Assembly (NCBI GenBank): GCA_021841795.1
Contig: JAKCDN010000149.1
Coordinates: forward strand, 1-7,339
Length of the DNA stretch: 7,339 bases
Direction: 5' to 3'
Source: Acidobacteriota bacterium
GTDB lineage: Bacteria; Acidobacteriota; Terriglobia; Terriglobales; Acidobacteriaceae
A model generated the notes under the pieces. That model did no database searches, was not told the origin of the DNA, and saw only the letters and a list, made by a program, of their open reading frames with translations. Position 1 is the stretch's first letter. The number at the start of each line of letters is the position of its first letter. The position numbers and the translations under genes were made by a program. Shown in pieces: positions 5,366-7,339 of this stretch.

Positions 5366-5989
5366 ATGGCATATCTGGAGCCAGCGGATTACCCGAATTA
5401 CGGATTGCCGGCTGGGACTACGGCGGATTGGATCACGGCTGCCACGGCGTTGATCAACAGCTATTGCAGACGGCCGGATCTGAATGTGATTCAGTATGTC
5501 GAGCGCCTGCGGGTAACCGCCGGAGCGCAGACGGTGCTCTTGAGCTATCTGCCGCTGATGCCTCTGGCGCCGGCCACTTCGCCGCTGTTGGCGATCGAGG
5601 GCCGGTATACCCGGCCGCGACGCGGTGAGATCCTGCTCGAACCGATGAACGAGATTGTGTGGGCGTTCTCGCTGCCGGGGCAATGGACATCGATCGATCC
5701 GTCGCTTGTGGATTTCGATCCTGCGACCGGCGAGGTGACGCTGCCGTGGAACGTCCTGGGGCTGCCTTACAACGAGGTGCAGGTGACGTACACGGCAGGA
5801 TTGGCCGCGATTGGCGACGACGTGAAATCAGCGTGCGCGCAGATTGTGCGCAATGCGCAGGCTACACCGGCGCTGAATGCCAGCATGAGCCGTGTCGACA
5901 CGCTGTGGACCAAGTACTTTTCCAGTTCATTGATCGACGAGACGGTGCAGGCGTGGCTGAGGCCATACGTTGCGAACCGGCTGGGGTGA
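5366..5989 (+). CDS. Head-tail connector (adaptor) protein, HK97 gp6-like
   Basis: Predicted protein of 207 aa. Adaptors of this class form a ring beneath the portal, linking it to the stopper and tail. The N-terminal MAYLEPADYPNYGLP is followed by TADWITAATALINSYCRRPD, a helix with the alternation typical of gp6-like proteins, in which a D-x-W/L-IxxATxxIxxYxxR segment is common. The centre carries strands including VTAGAQTVLLSYLPLMPLAP and FDPATGEVTLPW. The C-terminal part has VQVTYTAGLAAIGDDVKSAC, the frequent VxVTYTAG segment followed by an acidic-residue helix, and a final helix ending AWLRPYVANRLG. ATG 5366 was chosen because AGGAG (5355-5359) lies 6 bases before it; the in-frame ATG at 5360 overlaps that site. 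The nested hairpin 5281-5335 lies just upstream. The call rests on fold-like motifs and gene order. Confidence 0.75.
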   Translation: MAYLEPADYPNYGLPAGTTADWITAATALINSYCRRPDLNVIQYVERLRVTAGAQTVLLSYLPLMPLAPATSPLLAIEGRYTRPRRGEILLEPMNEIVWAFSLPGQWTSIDPSLVDFDPATGEVTLPWNVLGLPYNEVQVTYTAGLAAIGDDVKSACAQIVRNAQATPALNASMSRVDTLWTKYFSSSLIDETVQAWLRPYVANRLG

Positions 5990-5991
5990 AG

Positions 5992-6026
5992 ATCGGGTGT
6001 CAGGTTTCAGCAGTCAGGGATCGGGA
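5992..6026. repeat. Tandem heptamers, GTCAGGT orientation
   Basis: Five units in phase directly after the connector stop: ATCGGGT (5992), GTCAGGT (5999), TTCAGCA (6006), GTCAGGG (6013) and ATCGGGA (6020). On the minus strand they read ACCTGAC-like, the same family as the arrays at 2959 and 7261 but inverted. Confidence 0.6.
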
Positions 6027-6058
6027 CGCGAGCGCGATGAGCTGACTTTCGTCTGCGA

Positions 6059-6076
6059 CCTGATACCTGCATCAGG
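6059..6076. repeat. CCTGAT inverted repeat / opposite-orientation heptamer pair
   Basis: CCTGAT (6059-6064) and ATCAGG (6071-6076) flank ACCTGC, giving a small perfect dyad. CCTGATA and CCTGCAT are also two in-phase heptamers in the CCTGAWM orientation. Facing the array at 5992-6026, this repeats the head-to-head arrangement seen before the capsid gene, 20-30 bases before the next gene's ribosome site. Confidence 0.4.
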
Positions 6077-6105
6077 CCAGCAGCCATTGGAGATGGAGGC
6101 AAGTT

Positions 6106-6540
6106 ATGAGCGATACGGCGCCGCGCAATCCGAGAGGAGCGCCGCAGATGCTGGCCGACGCATTGCTGCGCAACGCGGCCGGGGCCACGGCGCTTTTCCG
6201 CGTGACCGGCGTGAGCACGGATACCGGCATGGCGGAAGTAGGACTGATAGCGACTGCGTTTGCAGAGGTGCCTGTAAGCCCGGCATTGATGCGCAGGCTG
6301 CAGCCGGGCTGGCAGGCGGATGGGCAGCCGAAGTGGGAGCTGCTGGTTTCAGCGACCGCCGTGGAGCAGCAGGTGAACGCGCTCGACCTGGCATCCGCGC
6401 AATCGCTGTTTTCAATGACGCTGGCCGTGACCGTGGCCGGCCAGGACTATCTGATCGAATCCATTTCTTCGAATGAGGCCTTCGGACAGGTGTATCTCTA
6501 CCGCCTGCTCTTGCGCGAAGCGCGACCGCAGGCGGTTTGA
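6106..6540 (+). CDS. Putative head-closure (stopper) protein; family not recognised
   Basis: Predicted protein of 144 aa with a strong ribosome site, GGAGG (6095-6099), 6 bases before ATG 6106. I do not recognise a named family. The N-terminal part (to about residue 25) looks disordered or helical (MLADALLRNAAGATALF), and the rest is strand-rich: GVSTDTGMAEVGLIA, WELLVSATAVEQQV, and a C-terminal MTLAVTVAGQDYLIESI followed by GQVYLYRLLLREARP. A terminal hairpin of the form V-x-G-x-x-Y-x-I-x-x-I, then a polar turn and Y-x-x-x-L, is common in small phage neck and stopper proteins. Between the connector and a terminator-like gene, the expected product is the ring that seals DNA in the head. No signal peptide or membrane segment is visible. 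The role is inferred from position and general fold features. Confidence 0.5.
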   Translation: MSDTAPRNPRGAPQMLADALLRNAAGATALFRVTGVSTDTGMAEVGLIATAFAEVPVSPALMRRLQPGWQADGQPKWELLVSATAVEQQVNALDLASAQSLFSMTLAVTVAGQDYLIESISSNEAFGQVYLYRLLLREARPQAV

Positions 6541-6717
6541 GATCCGGGGCCGACGGAGCAGGGACGAAAGCAAACAGGGTCACCGCGATGGTTGCAGTTC
6601 GCATGCGCACAAAGCAGCGGCCGGCATTCAACTGAAAGGAACCCGGAAAGGCCATGGGAAAGAAAGGGGCGGCGCATCGGAGGCTTACCGATATCTGCCC
6701 CTGTTCCCGGTTTATAT
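6541..6717. other. 177-base spacer with only minor open frames
   Basis: Between the closure candidate and the next gene I see no heptamer array and no clear hairpin. There is a 15-codon frame from ATG 6588 to 6635, and an ATG at 6654 preceded by GGAAAGG that opens a longer frame overlapping the next gene out of phase. A TTTATATA run at 6711-6718 resembles a -10 box but abuts the chosen start. Confidence 0.3.
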
Positions 6718-7203
6718 ATGCAGAACGCAAAAGATTCGTTTTACATGACGCTGCGCGCGCGCCTGACAGTTATCAATCCCGAGCGAACGATCCTGCTGCG
6801 CGGCGCGATGCGGCCGGGAATACTGGTGGAAGAGGCCGAAGCGCCGTTCGGGCAGCTTCCGAACGACGTATTTGTGCTGCGCTGGTCGGGTTTGGCGGCG
6901 GATCTGAACCTGGCGTCGACGATGGCCGCGGAGCAGTGTGAGATCGTCTATCAGACCTGCGGAACGCAAAGCTTCGGCGGACTGGACCGAGGGCGCGCAC
7001 TCAGCGCGATGGATGAAGAACTGATGGCCATGTTGCAGCCGTTCTCGACGCCGAAGCTTGATTACACGGCGATGCCGCCGGCGGCAATGCTGACCCAGGT
7101 GTTTTGGGATGAGCCCGTGTTTGGTCCTGCGACCGCGAATCGCGATCGGTTGAGCCGCGGTGCAAGCTTGATGGTGTACAGCTACCAGGAGCCGGGCGAG
7201 TAA
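6718..7203 (+). CDS. Putative tail terminator / neck-tail joining protein; family not recognised
   Basis: Predicted protein of 161 aa from ATG 6718. I do not recognise a named family. The body is compact and looks conserved in character: MTLRARLTVINPERTILLRG, RPGILVEEAEAPFGQLPNDV, FVLRWSGLAADLN, CEIVYQTCGTQSFGGLDRGR, ALSAMDEELMAMLQP, and a terminal LSRGASLMVYSYQEPGE strand. The helix after the GLDRGRAL segment and the final strand suit the alpha/beta fold of tail terminators, which cap the tail tube and join it to the neck. The start is uncertain: ATG 6718 and ATG 6745 both lack a good ribosome site, and an in-frame TTG at 6592 would add 42 unlikely residues. ATG 6718 retains QNAKDSFY, which looks like a natural N-terminal helix. 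Gene order (connector, closure, this gene, then a probable tail tube gene) supports the role. Confidence 0.5.
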   Translation: MQNAKDSFYMTLRARLTVINPERTILLRGAMRPGILVEEAEAPFGQLPNDVFVLRWSGLAADLNLASTMAAEQCEIVYQTCGTQSFGGLDRGRALSAMDEELMAMLQPFSTPKLDYTAMPPAAMLTQVFWDEPVFGPATANRDRLSRGASLMVYSYQEPGE

Positions 7204-7253
7204 GGCTTCGCCGGCGGTCTGGGGCGGATCTTGGATTGCCTGCGCTGAGGATT

Positions 7254-7288
7254 ATCGACACCTGAAACCTTGCACCTGAACCCCGAGA
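7254..7288. repeat. Tandem heptamers before the last gene
   Basis: In one 7-base phase: ATCGACA (7254), CCTGAAA (7261), CCTTGCA (7268), CCTGAAC (7275) and CCCGAGA (7282). CCTGAAC is identical to the unit at 2980 in the portal-protease gap. The array runs into the ribosome site of the following gene. Confidence 0.6.
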
Positions 7289-7298
7289 GGATTTCGCA

Positions 7299-7339
7299 AT
7301 GACAGCAACATGGTTTTCCGCTCCGGCGCCCGTAGCGCG
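7299..7339 (+). CDS. 5' end of the next cassette gene, possibly tail tube (partial)
   Basis: ATG 7299 is preceded by GAGAGGA (7285-7291) at a good distance and opens a frame, MTATWFSAPAPVA, that runs off the window end. Thirteen residues are too few to identify a family. In HK97-like and gene-transfer-agent clusters the gene after the tail terminator encodes the major tail (tube) protein, so that is the positional guess only. Confidence 0.4.
   Translation, partial: MTATWFSAPAPVA

Noticed and set aside
4991..5683. Minus-strand frame of 230 codons across the capsid-connector boundary
   Set aside because: It crosses the nested hairpin and two convincing + strand genes, and its Arg/Gln/His-rich product shows no domain pattern.
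2959..7288. CRISPR array
   Set aside because: The repeats are 7 bases long, degenerate and directly tandem, with no 25-40 base repeat and no unique spacers between copies.

Overview
The window looks like a stretch of a high-G+C bacterial chromosome in which a head-assembly gene cassette of a tailed phage, prophage or gene-transfer-agent type lies directly beside two ordinary bacterial genes. The host is probably an acidobacterium (Terriglobia/Acidobacteriaceae-like). That guess rests on the divergent GH28-type beta-helix enzyme, the GCG/CTG-rich codon use and the style of the spacers; there is no rRNA or marker gene to confirm it. Every recognisable gene reads on the + strand.

Layout. Positions 2-616 hold the 3' end of a GH28-like glycoside hydrolase. 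About 50 bases later comes a YdeI/OmpD-associated (DUF1905 + OmdA-like) gene, 669-1379. A 292-base spacer (1380-1671) carries an operator-like dyad and a strong terminator-like hairpin. The cassette then runs: HK97-type portal (1672-2949), divergent prohead protease (3008-3508), small coiled-coil scaffold candidate (3751-4149), major capsid protein (4286-5254), head-tail connector (5366-5989), head-closure candidate (6106-6540), tail-terminator candidate (6718-7203), and the first codons of the next gene (7299 onward), which is where a tail-tube gene would be expected.

How the genes would work together. The portal forms the DNA entry ring. The scaffold and capsid protein build the prohead around it and the protease matures it. 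The connector, closure and terminator proteins then build the neck that joins the tail. This order matches HK97-like siphophages and also the Rhodobacter-type gene transfer agent. No terminase gene lies upstream of the portal; chromosomal genes occupy that place instead.

The main oddity is the spacers. They are 58-242 bases long, much looser than in typical phage head modules, and at least four of the seven carry degenerate tandem heptamers of a CCTGAWM/ACTGATC type, in both orientations. Other spacers hold terminator-like hairpins directly ahead of the portal and scaffold genes, a short hairpin ahead of capsid, and a nested hairpin between capsid and connector. Together these suggest a cassette that has lived in the chromosome for a long time with intact reading frames: an old prophage remnant, a domesticated particle or a gene transfer agent. 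The window alone cannot separate these.
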